DNA of 48,011 nt from Gluconacetobacter johannae. GTDB taxonomy: Bacteria; Pseudomonadota; Alphaproteobacteria; Acetobacterales; Acetobacteraceae. The position numbers were made by a program, and so were the translations under genes. Positions 33,765 to 45,707 of the stretch are shown in pieces; positions within the stretch are counted from its first letter, which is position 1, and each line of letters begins with the position of its first letter. The DNA is taken from positions 1-48,011 of the forward strand of contig NZ_BAQK01000051.1 of NCBI RefSeq assembly GCF_025994435.1. The letters run 5' to 3'. The notes below the pieces were generated by a model. The model did no database searches, was not told where the DNA came from, and was given only the letters and a program-made list of their open reading frames with translations.

Positions 33765-35543
33765 ATGAGCGTCACCGCCCCGCCCCGCCCCGCCGATGCG
33801 CGCGACGCCACGATGCTGGCGCAGATCTCGGACACCGTTCCCCCCATCGTGCTGGCCGTCGAACGCACGCGTGACGAGGTGCCGACCGTCTGGATCGCCC
33901 GGGAACACCTGCACGGGGCAATGGCGCGGCTGCGGCAGCCGGACGCCGGCCTACGCATGCTGTTCGACCTGACCGCGATCGACGAACGGCAGCGCACGCA
34001 TCGCGCGGACCAGCCGGACAGCGCCTTCACGCTGGTCTATCACCTGATGTCGTTTGCCGGGCCGGGCGATGAATTGCGCCTGAAGGTGCCGCTGCCGGCC
34101 GACAGTCCGCATGCCCCCACCATCACCGACCTGTGGCCGAACGCGAACTGGTACGAACGCGAAGTCTGGGACCTGTTCGGCATCGTGTTCGACGGGCACC
34201 CGTTCCTGCGCCGCATCCTGACGCCGCCGACCTGGACCGGCCATCCCTTGCGTAAGGACCATTACGCCCGCGCCACCGAGATGCCGCCCTACAGCCTGAC
34301 CGAAGACCAGGAATTCGCCGAGCAGGAGGCCCTGCGCTTCGACCCCGCCCAATGGGGCATGCGACGGCATTCCGCAAACAGCGACTTCATGTTCCTCAAT
34401 CTCGGCCCCAACCACCCCAGCGTGCATGGCGTGTTCCGCATCGTCCTGCAACTGGACGGCGAACGGATCGTGGACGCGGTGCCCGACATCGGCTTCCACC
34501 ATCGCGGCGCCGAGAAAATGGGCGAACGCCAGTCCTGGCACAGCTTCATCCCCTACACCGACCGCGTCGATTACCTGGGCGGGGTGATGAACAATTTTCC
34601 CTATGTCATGGCGGTGGAAAAGCTGGCCGGCATCACCGTGCCCGACCGCGCGCAGATGATCCGCGTGATGCTGGCCGAACTGTTCCGCATCGCCAGCCAC
34701 CTGGTGTTCTACGGCACCATGACGCAGGACGTCGGGCAGTTGTCGCCCGTGTTCTACATGTTCAGCGACCGCGAACGGGTGTTCGAGATCATCGAGGCCA
34801 TCTGCGGTTTTCGCATGCATCCCGCGTGGTTTCGTATCGGCGGCGTGGCGATGGACCTGCCGCGCGGCTGGGATGGCCTGGTCCGCGCCTTCCTGGACTA
34901 CCTGCCCCGCCGCCTGGACGAATACGACAAGATGGTGATGCGAAACGGCATCTTTCGCGCGCGCACCAGGGGCGTGGGCGCCTACACGGTGCGCGAGGCC
35001 GTGGAATGGGGCGTGACCGGCCCCGGCCTGCGCGCCTGCGGGCTGGCATGGGACTATCGCCGCCAGGCGCCCTATGCCTGTTACGACCAGCTTGAATTCG
35101 ACATCCCGACGGCTGCGAACGGCGATTGCTACGACCGCGTCGTCGTGCATATCGCGGAAATCCGCCAGAGCCTACGCATCATCCGCCAGTGCGTGGACAA
35201 CATGCCGGCCGGCCCCATCAAGGCCGACCATCCCCTGACCACGCCGCCGCCCCGGGCGCGGACGATGCATGACATCGAAACCCTGATCCATCATTTCCTG
35301 AACGTCAGCTGGGGGCCGGTCATTCCGCCGGGCGAGGCCCGCGCCTGCGTCGAGGCCACCAAGGGGCTGAACAGCTACCATCTGGTCAGCGACGGCGGGA
35401 CGATGTCCTACCGCACGCGCATCCGCACGCCGTCCTTCCCGCATCTTCAGATGATCCCGCTGATAAGCCGGGGCACCATGATCGCGGACCTGATCGCCAT
35501 CATCGGCAGCATTGATTTCGTGATGGCCGATGTCGACCGCTGA
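33765..35543 (+). CDS. nuoCD: Fused NADH-quinone oxidoreductase subunit C/D
   Basis: 592 aa. The first part (about 1-190) is the 30-kDa NuoC: NANWYEREVWDLFGIVFDGH and RRILTPPTWTGHPLRKDH. The second part (about 200-592) is the 49-kDa NuoD: LGPNHPSVHGVFRIVLQLDG, the quinone-site GFHHRGAEKMGE, and a C-terminal LIAIIGSIDFVMADVDR. Fusion of C and D is characteristic of E. coli-like operons; most Alphaproteobacteria have separate nuoC and nuoD. The stop lies 14 nt inside nuoE. Confidence 0.97.
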   Translation: MSVTAPPRPADARDATMLAQISDTVPPIVLAVERTRDEVPTVWIAREHLHGAMARLRQPDAGLRMLFDLTAIDERQRTHRADQPDSAFTLVYHLMSFAGPGDELRLKVPLPADSPHAPTITDLWPNANWYEREVWDLFGIVFDGHPFLRRILTPPTWTGHPLRKDHYARATEMPPYSLTEDQEFAEQEALRFDPAQWGMRRHSANSDFMFLNLGPNHPSVHGVFRIVLQLDGERIVDAVPDIGFHHRGAEKMGERQSWHSFIPYTDRVDYLGGVMNNFPYVMAVEKLAGITVPDRAQMIRVMLAELFRIASHLVFYGTMTQDVGQLSPVFYMFSDRERVFEIIEAICGFRMHPAWFRIGGVAMDLPRGWDGLVRAFLDYLPRRLDEYDKMVMRNGIFRARTRGVGAYTVREAVEWGVTGPGLRACGLAWDYRRQAPYACYDQLEFDIPTAANGDCYDRVVVHIAEIRQSLRIIRQCVDNMPAGPIKADHPLTTPPPRARTMHDIETLIHHFLNVSWGPVIPPGEARACVEATKGLNSYHLVSDGGTMSYRTRIRTPSFPHLQMIPLISRGTMIADLIAIIGSIDFVMADVDR

Positions 35544-36039
35544 CGCCCCCCTGCCGCCGGACCTGCGGGCCGACATCGCGGCCATGGCGGCGGCCGAGCA
35601 CCATGCGCGCATGGCGGCCATCCCCGCCCTGATGGCGGTGCAGGCCCGCCTGGGCTGGGTCAGCGACGCGCATCTGGCCGACGTCGCCGGCCTGCTCGGC
35701 CTGTCGCCGGCCGACCTCGACGGGGTCGCCACCTTCTTCAACCTGGTCTTCCGCCGGCCGGTGGGCCGCCACGTCATCCTGATGTGCGACAGCGTGTCGT
35801 GCTGGATCATGGGGCGCGACGCCCTGTGCGCGCGCCTGTGCGACCGGCTGGGCATCCGGCCGGGCCAGACGACGGCGGACGGGGCGGTCACGCTGCTGCC
35901 CATCGTCTGCCTGGGCCATTGCGACCACGCCCCCGCCATGCTGGTCGATCGCACGCTGCATGGCGACCTGGACGAAGCGGGCATCGACCGGATCGCGAAC
36001 GCCCTGGCCGCGGACACGCCCGAGGGACCGCCGACATGA
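35530..36039 (+). CDS. nuoE: NADH-quinone oxidoreductase subunit E
   Basis: 169 aa, a thioredoxin-like [2Fe-2S] (N1a) subunit. All four ligands are visible: MCDSVSCWIMG (C-x4-C) and VCLGHCDHAP (C-x3-C). An N-terminal helical part holds LMAVQARLGWVSDAHLADVA. It is short, without the long C-terminal extension seen in many alphaproteobacterial NuoE proteins. It overlaps nuoCD by 14 nt and nuoF by 4 nt. Confidence 0.95.
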   Translation: MSTADAPLPPDLRADIAAMAAAEHHARMAAIPALMAVQARLGWVSDAHLADVAGLLGLSPADLDGVATFFNLVFRRPVGRHVILMCDSVSCWIMGRDALCARLCDRLGIRPGQTTADGAVTLLPIVCLGHCDHAPAMLVDRTLHGDLDEAGIDRIANALAADTPEGPPT

Positions 36040-37325
36040 CCGAACGGCCGCTGACCGCCATGATCGACCCCGCCGCCGGCCCGCCCGACTGCGCCGCGTA
36101 CGGCAGGGCCGGCGGCTGGCGGGGCGCGCGCGCGGCCCTGCGGGACATGACGCCGGACGCGGTGATCGACGTCGTGACGCGCTCGACCCTGCGCGGACGC
36201 GGGGGGGCGGGGTTCGGGACCGGCCAGAAATGGAGCTTCGTGCCCAAGGAGCCGGCCGCCACCCGCCGCAAATACCTGATCGCCAACGCCGATGAGATGG
36301 AGCCCGGCACCTTCAAGGACCGGCTGCTGATGGAAGGCAACCCGCTGCAACTGATCGAGGGCATGATCGTCGCGGGCTACGCCATCCAGGCCGGCCACGG
36401 GGTGATCTTCCTGCGCGGCGAATATCATGTGGCGCTGGACCGCCTGACCCGCGCCATCGCCGATGCCCGCGCCACCGGCTGGCTGGGCGCGGACATCCTG
36501 GGCTCCGGCTTCGGGTTCGACATCCATGTCCATACCAGCGGCGGGCGCTATATCTGCGGCGAGGAAACGGCGCTGCTGACCGCACTGGAAGGCAAGCGCG
36601 CCCAGCCGCGCAGCAAGCCGCCCTTCCCCCAGGTCGGCGGGCTGTGGGGCGCGCCCAGCGTCGTCAACAATGTCGAGACCCTGTGCAACGTGCCGCACAT
36701 CGTCGCCAACGGCGCGGAGTGGTTCCGCGCGCTGGGCCTCGGCCCCGACGGCGGGACCAAGCTGTACGGCATCAGCGGGCGCGTCCGTCGCCCCGGCACC
36801 TGGGAACTGCCGATGGGCACCCCCCTGCGCGAGATCATCGAACAGCATGCCGGCGGCATGCGCGACGGTTACGCCTTGCGCGCGCTGCTGCCGGGCGGGG
36901 CGTCCACCGCCTTCCTCGATGCCGGGCAGGTCGATGTGGCGATGGAGTACGGCGCGGTGGAAAAGGCCGGCAGCCGGCTGGGCACCGGCCAGGCCATCCT
37001 GCTGGACGACCGGACCTGCCCCATCGGCATGCTGCATAACCTGGAACATTTCTTCGCCCAGGAATCCTGCGGCTGGTGCACGCCCTGCCGCGACGGGCTG
37101 CCGTGGGTCGAACGGCTGCTGGCCGCGATCGAGGACGGCAGCGGCGCGCCCGAGGACCTGGACCGCCTGGCCGACCATGCCCGCCTGCTGGGGCCGATGG
37201 GCCGCACCTTCTGCGCGCACGCGCCGGGCGCGATGGCGCCGCTGGCCAGCGGGCTGCGCCTGTTCCGCGCGGACTTCGAGGCCCACATCCACCAGCGCGG
37301 CTGCCCGCTGCGCCAGGCCGCATAG
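36036..37325 (+). CDS. nuoF: NADH-quinone oxidoreductase subunit F
   Basis: 429 aa. The NADH/FMN site is RGRGGAGFGTGQKWSFVP with NADEMEPGTFKDR and GRYICGEETALLTALEG. The N3 [4Fe-4S] cluster ligands are ESCGWCTPCRDG plus a Cys in GRTFCAHAPGA. It is the electron entry point of complex I. The ATG at 36036 is fixed by the overlap with the nuoE stop; the frame stays open far upstream only because of high GC. Confidence 0.97.
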   Translation: MTERPLTAMIDPAAGPPDCAAYGRAGGWRGARAALRDMTPDAVIDVVTRSTLRGRGGAGFGTGQKWSFVPKEPAATRRKYLIANADEMEPGTFKDRLLMEGNPLQLIEGMIVAGYAIQAGHGVIFLRGEYHVALDRLTRAIADARATGWLGADILGSGFGFDIHVHTSGGRYICGEETALLTALEGKRAQPRSKPPFPQVGGLWGAPSVVNNVETLCNVPHIVANGAEWFRALGLGPDGGTKLYGISGRVRRPGTWELPMGTPLREIIEQHAGGMRDGYALRALLPGGASTAFLDAGQVDVAMEYGAVEKAGSRLGTGQAILLDDRTCPIGMLHNLEHFFAQESCGWCTPCRDGLPWVERLLAAIEDGSGAPEDLDRLADHARLLGPMGRTFCAHAPGAMAPLASGLRLFRADFEAHIHQRGCPLRQAA

Positions 37326-37339
37326 GGGGACGCCGGGCA

Positions 37340-40054
37340 ATGGCGACGATCCATATCGACGGCCGCCCCTGCCCCGCCCGGCCGGGCGAGAACCTGCTTC
37401 AGGCATGTCTCGAGGCCGGGGCCGACCTGCCCTATTTCTGCTGGCACCCCGAACTGGGGTCGGTCGGCGCGTGCCGGCAATGCGCCGTGCGGCAATACAG
37501 CGGCCCCGACGACCGCACCGGCCGCATCGTCATGGCCTGCATGACGCCGGCCACCGACGGCGCGATCCTGTCCATCGACGATGCCGAGGCCCGCGAATTC
37601 CGCGCCAGCGTCGTGGAATGGCTGATGACCAACCACCCGCACGACTGCCCGGTCTGCGCGGAAGGCGGCGAATGCCATCTTCAGGACATGACGGTGATGA
37701 CCGGCCACGCCGTCCGCCGCTATCGCTTCACCAAGCGCACCCATCGCAACCAGGATCTCGGCCCCTTCGTCAATCACGAGATGAATCGCTGCATCGCCTG
37801 CTATCGCTGCGTGCGGTTCTATCGCGACTATGCGGGCGGCGAGGACCTGGCGGCCTTCGCCACCCATAACGACGTCTATTTCGGCCGCCATGCCGACGGC
37901 GCGCTGGAAAACGGCTTCAGCGGCAACCTGGTGGAAATCTGCCCGACCGGGGTGTTCACCGACAAGCCGTTCTCGGCGGTCTACAGCCGCAAATGGGACC
38001 TGCGGGGCGCGCCTTCGGTCTGCACGCATTGCGCCGTGGGCTGCAACACCATCGTCAATGCGCGGCAGGACAGCACGCGACGGGTGCTCAACCGCTATCA
38101 CGACGCGGTCAACCGCTATTTCCTGTGCGACCGGGGGCGCTTCGGCCATGGCTTCACCGCCGCGCCGTCCCGCCTGCGCGCGCCCCTGGCCCGGATCGAC
38201 GGCCGCCCGACGCCGGTGCCGGTGCAGGACGCCCTGCGCCGCTTCCAGATGATGGCGCAGGACGGACCGGTGGTCGGCATCGGGTCGAGCCGCGCATCGC
38301 TGGAATCCAATTTCGCGCTGCGCGCGCTGGCCGGGCCGGCGCGGTTTTCGACCGGCATGGCCGAGCCGGAGCACGGGCTGGCGCGCCTGGTCGCGGACCT
38401 GCTGCGCGCGAGTCCCGCGCGCAACCCCACCCTGCATGACATGGAATCGGCCGACGCCGTGCTGATCCTGGGCGAGAACGTCACCGTCACCGCCCCCCGC
38501 GCCGGCCTGGCCCTGCGGCAGGCGGTGCGGCAGGCCGCCTTCGATATCGCCGACGCCGCGCGCATCCCGCGCTGGATGGACGCCGCCGTCCGCACCCTGG
38601 GGGCGGAGGCATGCTCGCCGCTGTTCGTCGCCACCCCCGGCCCGACCGATCTGGACCCGATCGCGCGCGCCACCTATCGCGCCGCGCCGGACGACATCGC
38701 CCGCCTGGGCTTCGCCATCGCGCACGGCATCGACCCCACGGCCCCCGATGTGCCGGACCTGCCGGAAGACGCGGCCCGGCTGGCCGCCGACATCGCGGCG
38801 ACCCTGCGCGCCGCCGCCCGTCCGCTGATCGTCGCCGGCACCCAGTACGGCACGGCGGCGCTGCCGCAGGCCGCCGCCGCCATCGCCGCCGCGCTGGCGG
38901 CGCACAACAGCGCCGCCGCGCTGTCGCTGATCCTGCCGGACTGCGACAGCATGGGGCTGGCGCTGATGGACGGGCTGTCGCTGGACGCAGTGCGCGCGCT
39001 GGCGCGGGACGGCGGCATCGGCACGCTGGTGGTGATGGAAAACGATCTGACCCGCCGGCTGGACCCGGCGGCGCTCGACGCCCTGCTGGCCGCCGTGCCG
39101 CATCTGGTGGTCATCGACCACACCGCGACCCCGCTGTCCGCCCGGGCCGACCTGGTCCTGCCGTCGGCGAGCTTCGCCGAATGCGGCGGCACCCTGGTCA
39201 GCACCGAGGGGCGGGCGCAACGCTTCCTGCAGGTCCTGTTCCCCGACCCGCCCCTTCAGGCCGGCTGGCGCTGGGCGCGCGACCTGGCGCAGGCAGCCGA
39301 TCCGGGGACGGCCCCCGTCTGGCAGGATCTGGACGATATCGTCGCCGCCATCGCCGCCGAGATCCCGTCCCTGGCCCCGATCGGCCGGGCCGCGCCCGAT
39401 GCCGCCTATCGCCTGGACGGGGCGCGCCTCCGCAGCGAACCGCCGCGCATCAGCGGCCGCACCGCCGTGCGGGCCAATATCAGCGTCCGCGACCGTCCCC
39501 CTCCAGCGGCGCCGGACACCCCGCTGGCGCCCACGATGGAGGGCGCGTACGGCCCCGCCATCCCCGGCGCGCTGGTCCCCTATTACCAGGCGCCGGGCTG
39601 GAATTCGGTCCAGTCCCTGAATCGCTTCCAGCAGGAAATCGGCGGGCCGATGCGCGGCGGCGACGCCGGCGTGCGCCTGCTGGACGGCGCACGCCAGGAC
39701 GAAACCCCGCGCCCCCGTTCCGCCTACGCCACCGCCATCCCCGCCCCCTTTGTCCCCCGCGCGGGGGAAATCCTGCTGCTGCCCGAACCCCGCCTGTTCG
39801 GGACCGAGGAGCTCAGCACCCTGTCGCCCCCCATCGCCGCCCGCGTCGAAGCCGCCGCGCTACGCATCGCCGATGACGGCGGCGCCACGCCCACGATCGC
39901 ATTGCGCCTCAATGGCCAAAGGGTGGTCCTGCCCGTCATCCGCGATCCGGCCCTGCCGCCGGGCATCGCCTTGTGCCCGCCGCACATGGCCCTGCGCGCC
40001 TTCGCCGCCCCCGCCTGGGCGATCGTCCAGCCTCACGGGGACGATACGCCATGA
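37340..40054 (+). CDS. nuoG: NADH-quinone oxidoreductase subunit G, long form
   Basis: 904 aa, the E. coli-like length (alphaproteobacterial forms are usually near 700). The N1b ligands are FCWHPELGSVGACRQC plus a later Cys in VMACMTP. N5 is HPHDCPVCAEGGEC with its His ligand, and N4 is RCIACYRCVRF plus EICPTG. The extra N7 cluster is present as CTHCAVGC plus a distal Cys in YFLCDRGRFG; N7 is found in E. coli- and Thermus-type enzymes and is missing from mitochondrial ones. The rest is a degenerate molybdopterin-oxidoreductase fold. It overlaps nuoH by 4 nt. Confidence 0.96.
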   Translation: MATIHIDGRPCPARPGENLLQACLEAGADLPYFCWHPELGSVGACRQCAVRQYSGPDDRTGRIVMACMTPATDGAILSIDDAEAREFRASVVEWLMTNHPHDCPVCAEGGECHLQDMTVMTGHAVRRYRFTKRTHRNQDLGPFVNHEMNRCIACYRCVRFYRDYAGGEDLAAFATHNDVYFGRHADGALENGFSGNLVEICPTGVFTDKPFSAVYSRKWDLRGAPSVCTHCAVGCNTIVNARQDSTRRVLNRYHDAVNRYFLCDRGRFGHGFTAAPSRLRAPLARIDGRPTPVPVQDALRRFQMMAQDGPVVGIGSSRASLESNFALRALAGPARFSTGMAEPEHGLARLVADLLRASPARNPTLHDMESADAVLILGENVTVTAPRAGLALRQAVRQAAFDIADAARIPRWMDAAVRTLGAEACSPLFVATPGPTDLDPIARATYRAAPDDIARLGFAIAHGIDPTAPDVPDLPEDAARLAADIAATLRAAARPLIVAGTQYGTAALPQAAAAIAAALAAHNSAAALSLILPDCDSMGLALMDGLSLDAVRALARDGGIGTLVVMENDLTRRLDPAALDALLAAVPHLVVIDHTATPLSARADLVLPSASFAECGGTLVSTEGRAQRFLQVLFPDPPLQAGWRWARDLAQAADPGTAPVWQDLDDIVAAIAAEIPSLAPIGRAAPDAAYRLDGARLRSEPPRISGRTAVRANISVRDRPPPAAPDTPLAPTMEGAYGPAIPGALVPYYQAPGWNSVQSLNRFQQEIGGPMRGGDAGVRLLDGARQDETPRPRSAYATAIPAPFVPRAGEILLLPEPRLFGTEELSTLSPPIAARVEAAALRIADDGGATPTIALRLNGQRVVLPVIRDPALPPGIALCPPHMALRAFAAPAWAIVQPHGDDTP

Positions 40055-41007
40055 CGCCCCCGCCGCTGCTTGTCATCGCCACCACGCTGGTCGTGCTGCT
40101 GGGGCTGGCCACGATGCTGACCTGGGCCGAACGCCGGCTGCTGGGCCTGTGGCAGGATCGCTACGGCCCCAACCGCGTCGGGCCGGGCGGCCTGTTCCAG
40201 GCGGTGGCCGACGGCATCAAGATCCTGTTCAAGCAGGACTGGATTCCCCCCTTCGCCGACCGGCCGGTCTTCGTCCTGGCGCCGGCCATCGGCATGATGA
40301 CGGTCCTGCTGGCCTTCGGGGTCATTCCCGTCACCGCGCTGTGGAGCATCGCCGGCGACCTGAATATCGGCCTGCTGTTCGTGTTCGCCACCATGGGGCT
40401 GGGGGTCTATTCCGTGGTGCTGGCGGGCTGGGCGTCGAACAGCAAATACGCGCTGCTGGGCGGCATGCGGGCGGCGGCGCAGATGATGAGCTACGAAGTG
40501 TTCATGGGCCTGTCGACGCTGGGCGTGGTCATGACGGCCGGATCGTTCGGCCTGCGCGACATCGTGCAGGCGCAGGCGGGCCTGTGGTTCGTCATTCCGC
40601 AATGCCTGGGCTGCGTGGTGTTCCTGCTGGCCGGAATCGCGGAAACCCACCGCCTGCCCTTCGATTTGCCCGAAGGCGAGAACGAACTGGGCGCGGGCTT
40701 CCACACCGAATATTCAGGCATGAAGTTCGGGATGTTCTTCCTGAGCGAATATGCCGGCATCGTCCTGGTCTCGGCCCTGGTGACGACGTTGTACCTGGGG
40801 GGCTGGCAGGGGCCGGTGCTGCCGCCGGCCCTGTGGTTCGCCGCCAAGACCGGCGCGCTGGTGTGCCTGTTCATCCTGTTGCGGGCCGCCCTGCCGCGCC
40901 CACGCTACGACCAGTTGATGGCGCTGGGCTGGAAAGTTCTGCTGCCGCTGTCGCTGCTCAACATCGTCGCGACCGGCGCGGTGCTGCTGCTGCGCGCGCC
41001 GGGCTGA
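40051..41007 (+). CDS. nuoH: NADH-quinone oxidoreductase subunit H
   Basis: 318 aa with about eight membrane helices. Family signatures are DRYGPNRVGPGGLFQAVADG and ETHRLPFDLPEGENELGAGF, the latter lining the quinone chamber and the E-channel. The ATG at 40051 overlaps the nuoG stop. The subunit connects the peripheral arm to the proton-pumping arm. Confidence 0.97.
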   Translation: MTPPPLLVIATTLVVLLGLATMLTWAERRLLGLWQDRYGPNRVGPGGLFQAVADGIKILFKQDWIPPFADRPVFVLAPAIGMMTVLLAFGVIPVTALWSIAGDLNIGLLFVFATMGLGVYSVVLAGWASNSKYALLGGMRAAAQMMSYEVFMGLSTLGVVMTAGSFGLRDIVQAQAGLWFVIPQCLGCVVFLLAGIAETHRLPFDLPEGENELGAGFHTEYSGMKFGMFFLSEYAGIVLVSALVTTLYLGGWQGPVLPPALWFAAKTGALVCLFILLRAALPRPRYDQLMALGWKVLLPLSLLNIVATGAVLLLRAPG

Positions 41008-41021
41008 CGGGGGGACATGCC

Positions 41022-41534
41022 ATGTTCGGAATCCTGCGTACCCTGTGGCTGACGTTCCTGCATCTGGGCCATCGGCGCGTCACCGTCGGCTATCCGGAAA
41101 CCAGGCCCGCGCTGCCGCCCCGCTATCGCGGACGCATCATCCTGTCGCGCGACCCCGACGGGCTGGAACGCTGCGTCGCGTGCAACCTGTGCGCGGTGGC
41201 CTGCCCGGTGGACTGCATCAGCCTGCAGAAGGCCGAACAGGACGGGCGCTGGTATCCGGACTATTTCCGGATCAATTTTTCCCGCTGCATCTTCTGCGGA
41301 TTCTGCGAGGAAGCCTGCCCGACCTACGCCATCCAGCTCACCCCGGATTTCGAGATGAGCGAGTATGTCCGCCCGAACCTGGTCTATGAAAAGGAGGACC
41401 TGCTCATCAGCGGCACCGGGAAATATCCCGACTACAGCTTCTATCGCGTCTCGGGCGTGAAAATCCCCGGCAAGGACAAGGGTGAGGCCGAACGCGAGCA
41501 GCCGCCCGTCGATCTGCACAGCCTGCTGCCATGA
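41022..41534 (+). CDS. nuoI: NADH-quinone oxidoreductase subunit I
   Basis: 170 aa with two [4Fe-4S] ferredoxin motifs: RCVACNLCAVACPVDCI (N6a) and RCIFCGFCEEACPTYAI (N6b). Its ATG at 41022 follows a GGGGGGA ribosome site. The C-terminal tail after VSGVKIPGKD is charged and variable. It overlaps nuoJ by 4 nt. Confidence 0.97.
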   Translation: MFGILRTLWLTFLHLGHRRVTVGYPETRPALPPRYRGRIILSRDPDGLERCVACNLCAVACPVDCISLQKAEQDGRWYPDYFRINFSRCIFCGFCEEACPTYAIQLTPDFEMSEYVRPNLVYEKEDLLISGTGKYPDYSFYRVSGVKIPGKDKGEAEREQPPVDLHSLLP

Positions 41535-42043
41535 CCACCAGCATGCCCTTCCTGCTGTCCGCCCTGGTGGCGGTCTGGGCCACCTTCATGGTGGTGACGC
41601 GCGCGGTCGCGATCCACGCGCTGCTGTACCTGGTGGTGGCGCTGCTGGCGCTGGCCTGCGTCTTCGACGTGCTGGGCGCGCCGTTCGCCGCGATTCTCGA
41701 GGTCATCGTCTATGCCGGCGCCATCATGGTGCTGTTCGTGTTCGTGGTCATGATGCTCAATCTCGGCCGGCCGGACCGCCTGCGCGAAAACAGCTGGATC
41801 GCGCCGCGCGGCTGGATCGGGCCGGGGCTGCTGGCCGCGCTGCTGCTGGCGGCGCTGGCCGATGCGCTGGTGGTGGCCGCCCCCGATGGCGGGCCGATCG
41901 CCGTCATCGACACGCGGCAGGTGGGGCTGGCGCTGTACGGGCCTTATGTCCTGATGGTGGAGCTGGCGTCGTTCCTGCTGCTGGCCGGCCTGGTCAGCGC
42001 CTTTCGCATCGGCCGGCATATCCGCGGCGAGGATGCGCCATGA
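41531..42043 (+). CDS. nuoJ: NADH-quinone oxidoreductase subunit J
   Basis: 170 aa, five membrane helices. The conserved third helix, EVIVYAGAIMVLFVFVVMML, carries the acidic and Gly residues involved in coupling. It overlaps both neighbours by 4 nt. Confidence 0.95.
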   Translation: MTTSMPFLLSALVAVWATFMVVTRAVAIHALLYLVVALLALACVFDVLGAPFAAILEVIVYAGAIMVLFVFVVMMLNLGRPDRLRENSWIAPRGWIGPGLLAALLLAALADALVVAAPDGGPIAVIDTRQVGLALYGPYVLMVELASFLLLAGLVSAFRIGRHIRGEDAP

Positions 42044-42348
42044 CCGCCGCGCCGGCCCAGGCCCTGCTGCTGGCCAGCATGCTGTTCGCGCTGGGCCTGC
42101 TGGGGGTGCTGGTGCGGCGCAACCTGCTGTTCATGCTGATGTCGATCGAAATCATGCTCAACGCCGCCGCCCTGGCCTTCGTCGCCGCCGGCATGCGCTG
42201 GCACGCGGCCGACGGCCAGGTCATGTTCCTGATGATCCTGGCGCTGGCCGCCGCCGAGGCCGCCGTGGGGCTGGCGATTCTGCTGCGCCTGCATGCCGCC
42301 GGCCGCCCGACGCTGGACGCCGATACCGGCAACCGCCTGAAGGGATAA
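42040..42348 (+). CDS. nuoK: NADH-quinone oxidoreductase subunit K
   Basis: 102 aa, three membrane helices, the usual size. The two membrane-buried Glu residues are present in MSIEIMLNAA and LAAAEAAVGLAIL; these take part in proton translocation. It overlaps nuoJ by 4 nt, and nuoL starts 6 nt after its stop. Confidence 0.96.
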   Translation: MTAAPAQALLLASMLFALGLLGVLVRRNLLFMLMSIEIMLNAAALAFVAAGMRWHAADGQVMFLMILALAAAEAAVGLAILLRLHAAGRPTLDADTGNRLKG

Positions 42349-42354
42349 GGGACC

Positions 42355-44207
<1,853 letters not shown>

Positions 44208-44211
<4 letters not shown>

Positions 44212-45707
44212 TGGCGCTGTATGCCCTGGTGCTGCTGCCGCTGGTGGGCGCCGCCGCCGCCTGGCTGGCCGGCCGGGCATCGCCGCGCGCGCCCTGGCCC
44301 GTCGCGGTCGCGACCCTGGTGCTGCTGGCGGCCCTGCTGGCCTACATCACCTGGGCCGTGCCGGCGGGGGGCGGGCCGTGGCTGGCGCATGCCTCCGCCC
44401 CGTGGATTCCGGCGCTGGGCATCACCCTGCGCTGCGACATGGACGGGCTGGGCCTGGTGCTGCTGTGGCTGACGGTGGTCCTGTCCTTTCCGTGCGTCCT
44501 GCTGGCGTCGCGCGATATCACGGACACACCCGGCACGTTTCATGCCCTGCTGCTGGCGACCATCGCCGGCGTCGATGGCGTGTTCATCGCCACCGACCTG
44601 TTCCTGTTCTTCTTTTTCTGGGAACTGATGCTGGTGCCGCTGTATGTGCTGATTACCGTGTGGGGGCACGAGGACAGGACCCGCGCGGCCTTCAAATTCT
44701 TCCTGTTCACGCAGGGCAGCGGCCTGCTGATGCTGCTGTCGATCCTGGGGCTGGCATTCGTGCACCAGCAGCAGACCGGCATCCTGACCTTCGATTACTT
44801 CGCCCTGGCCACGACCCATCTGTCGCCGGTGCTGGCGATGGGGCTGATGCTGGGCTTCTTCGTCGCCTTCGCGGTGAAGCTGCCGGTGGTGCCGCTGCAT
44901 GTCTGGCTGCCCGACACCCACACCCAGGCCCCCACGGCGGGCAGCGTGCTGTTGGCGGGCGTGCTGCTCAAGACCGGGGGATACGGGCTGATCCGCTTCG
45001 TCGTCCTGCTGTTTCCCGACGCGGCGATACGCTTCGCCCCGGTGGCGCTGGCGCTGGGCGCGCTGGGCATCCTGTATGGCGCGTGGCTGTCGCTGGTGCA
45101 GGACGACATCAAGCGGCTGATCGCCTACAGCAGCGTCAGCCACCTGGGCTTCGTCCTGCTGGGGGTATTCTCGGCCTCGCCGCTGGGCGTGGCCGGCGCG
45201 GTGGTGCAGATGGTGGCCCACGGACTGAGCACCGGGGCCCTGTTCGTCATCGCCGGCGCGTTGCAGGACCGGCTGCACACCCGCGACCTGCGCCGCATGG
45301 GCGGGTTGTGGCCGGCGCTGCCGCATCTGTCCGCCACGGGCCTGGTCTTCGCCATTGCGTCGCTGGGCCTGCCAGGGCTGGGCAATTTCGTCGGCGAATT
45401 CCTGGTGCTGCTGGCCACCTGGCGCATCAGCCCGCCCATCGCGATCCTGGGGGCGGCGGGGCTGGTGCTGTCGGCGCTCTATGCGCTGACGATGGTCGGC
45501 CGGGCCTTCCTCGGCCCCCCGCCCGGCGACGGCTGGCCGGCCCTGCCGGATTTCGGGGCGCGACACATGGCGGTGCTGGGGGCCGCGATGGCGCTGCTGC
45601 TGGCGCTGGGCCTGTATCCGCAGCCGGTGCTCGACCTGTCGCTGCCCGCGCCCCTGCTCCATTCCGCCCTACCCCACGCCGCCCTAACCGGGGGGCCGCG
45701 CCCATGA
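44208..45707 (+). CDS. nuoM: NADH-quinone oxidoreductase subunit M
   Basis: 499 aa, antiporter-like. Landmarks are FFFFWELMLVPLYVLITVWG (key Glu), AVKLPVVPLHVWLPDTHTQA (key Lys), GVLLKTGGYGLIRF and AYSSVSHLGFVLLG. Two adjacent ATGs (44208, 44211); the first overlaps the nuoL stop in the ATGA manner of the operon. It overlaps nuoN by 4 nt. Confidence 0.97.

Noticed and set aside
36869..39220. 783-codon open frame on the - strand opposite nuoF/nuoG
   Set aside because: Antisense shadow with biased composition; both strands cannot encode the conserved Fe-S subunits, and the + strand has all the motifs.
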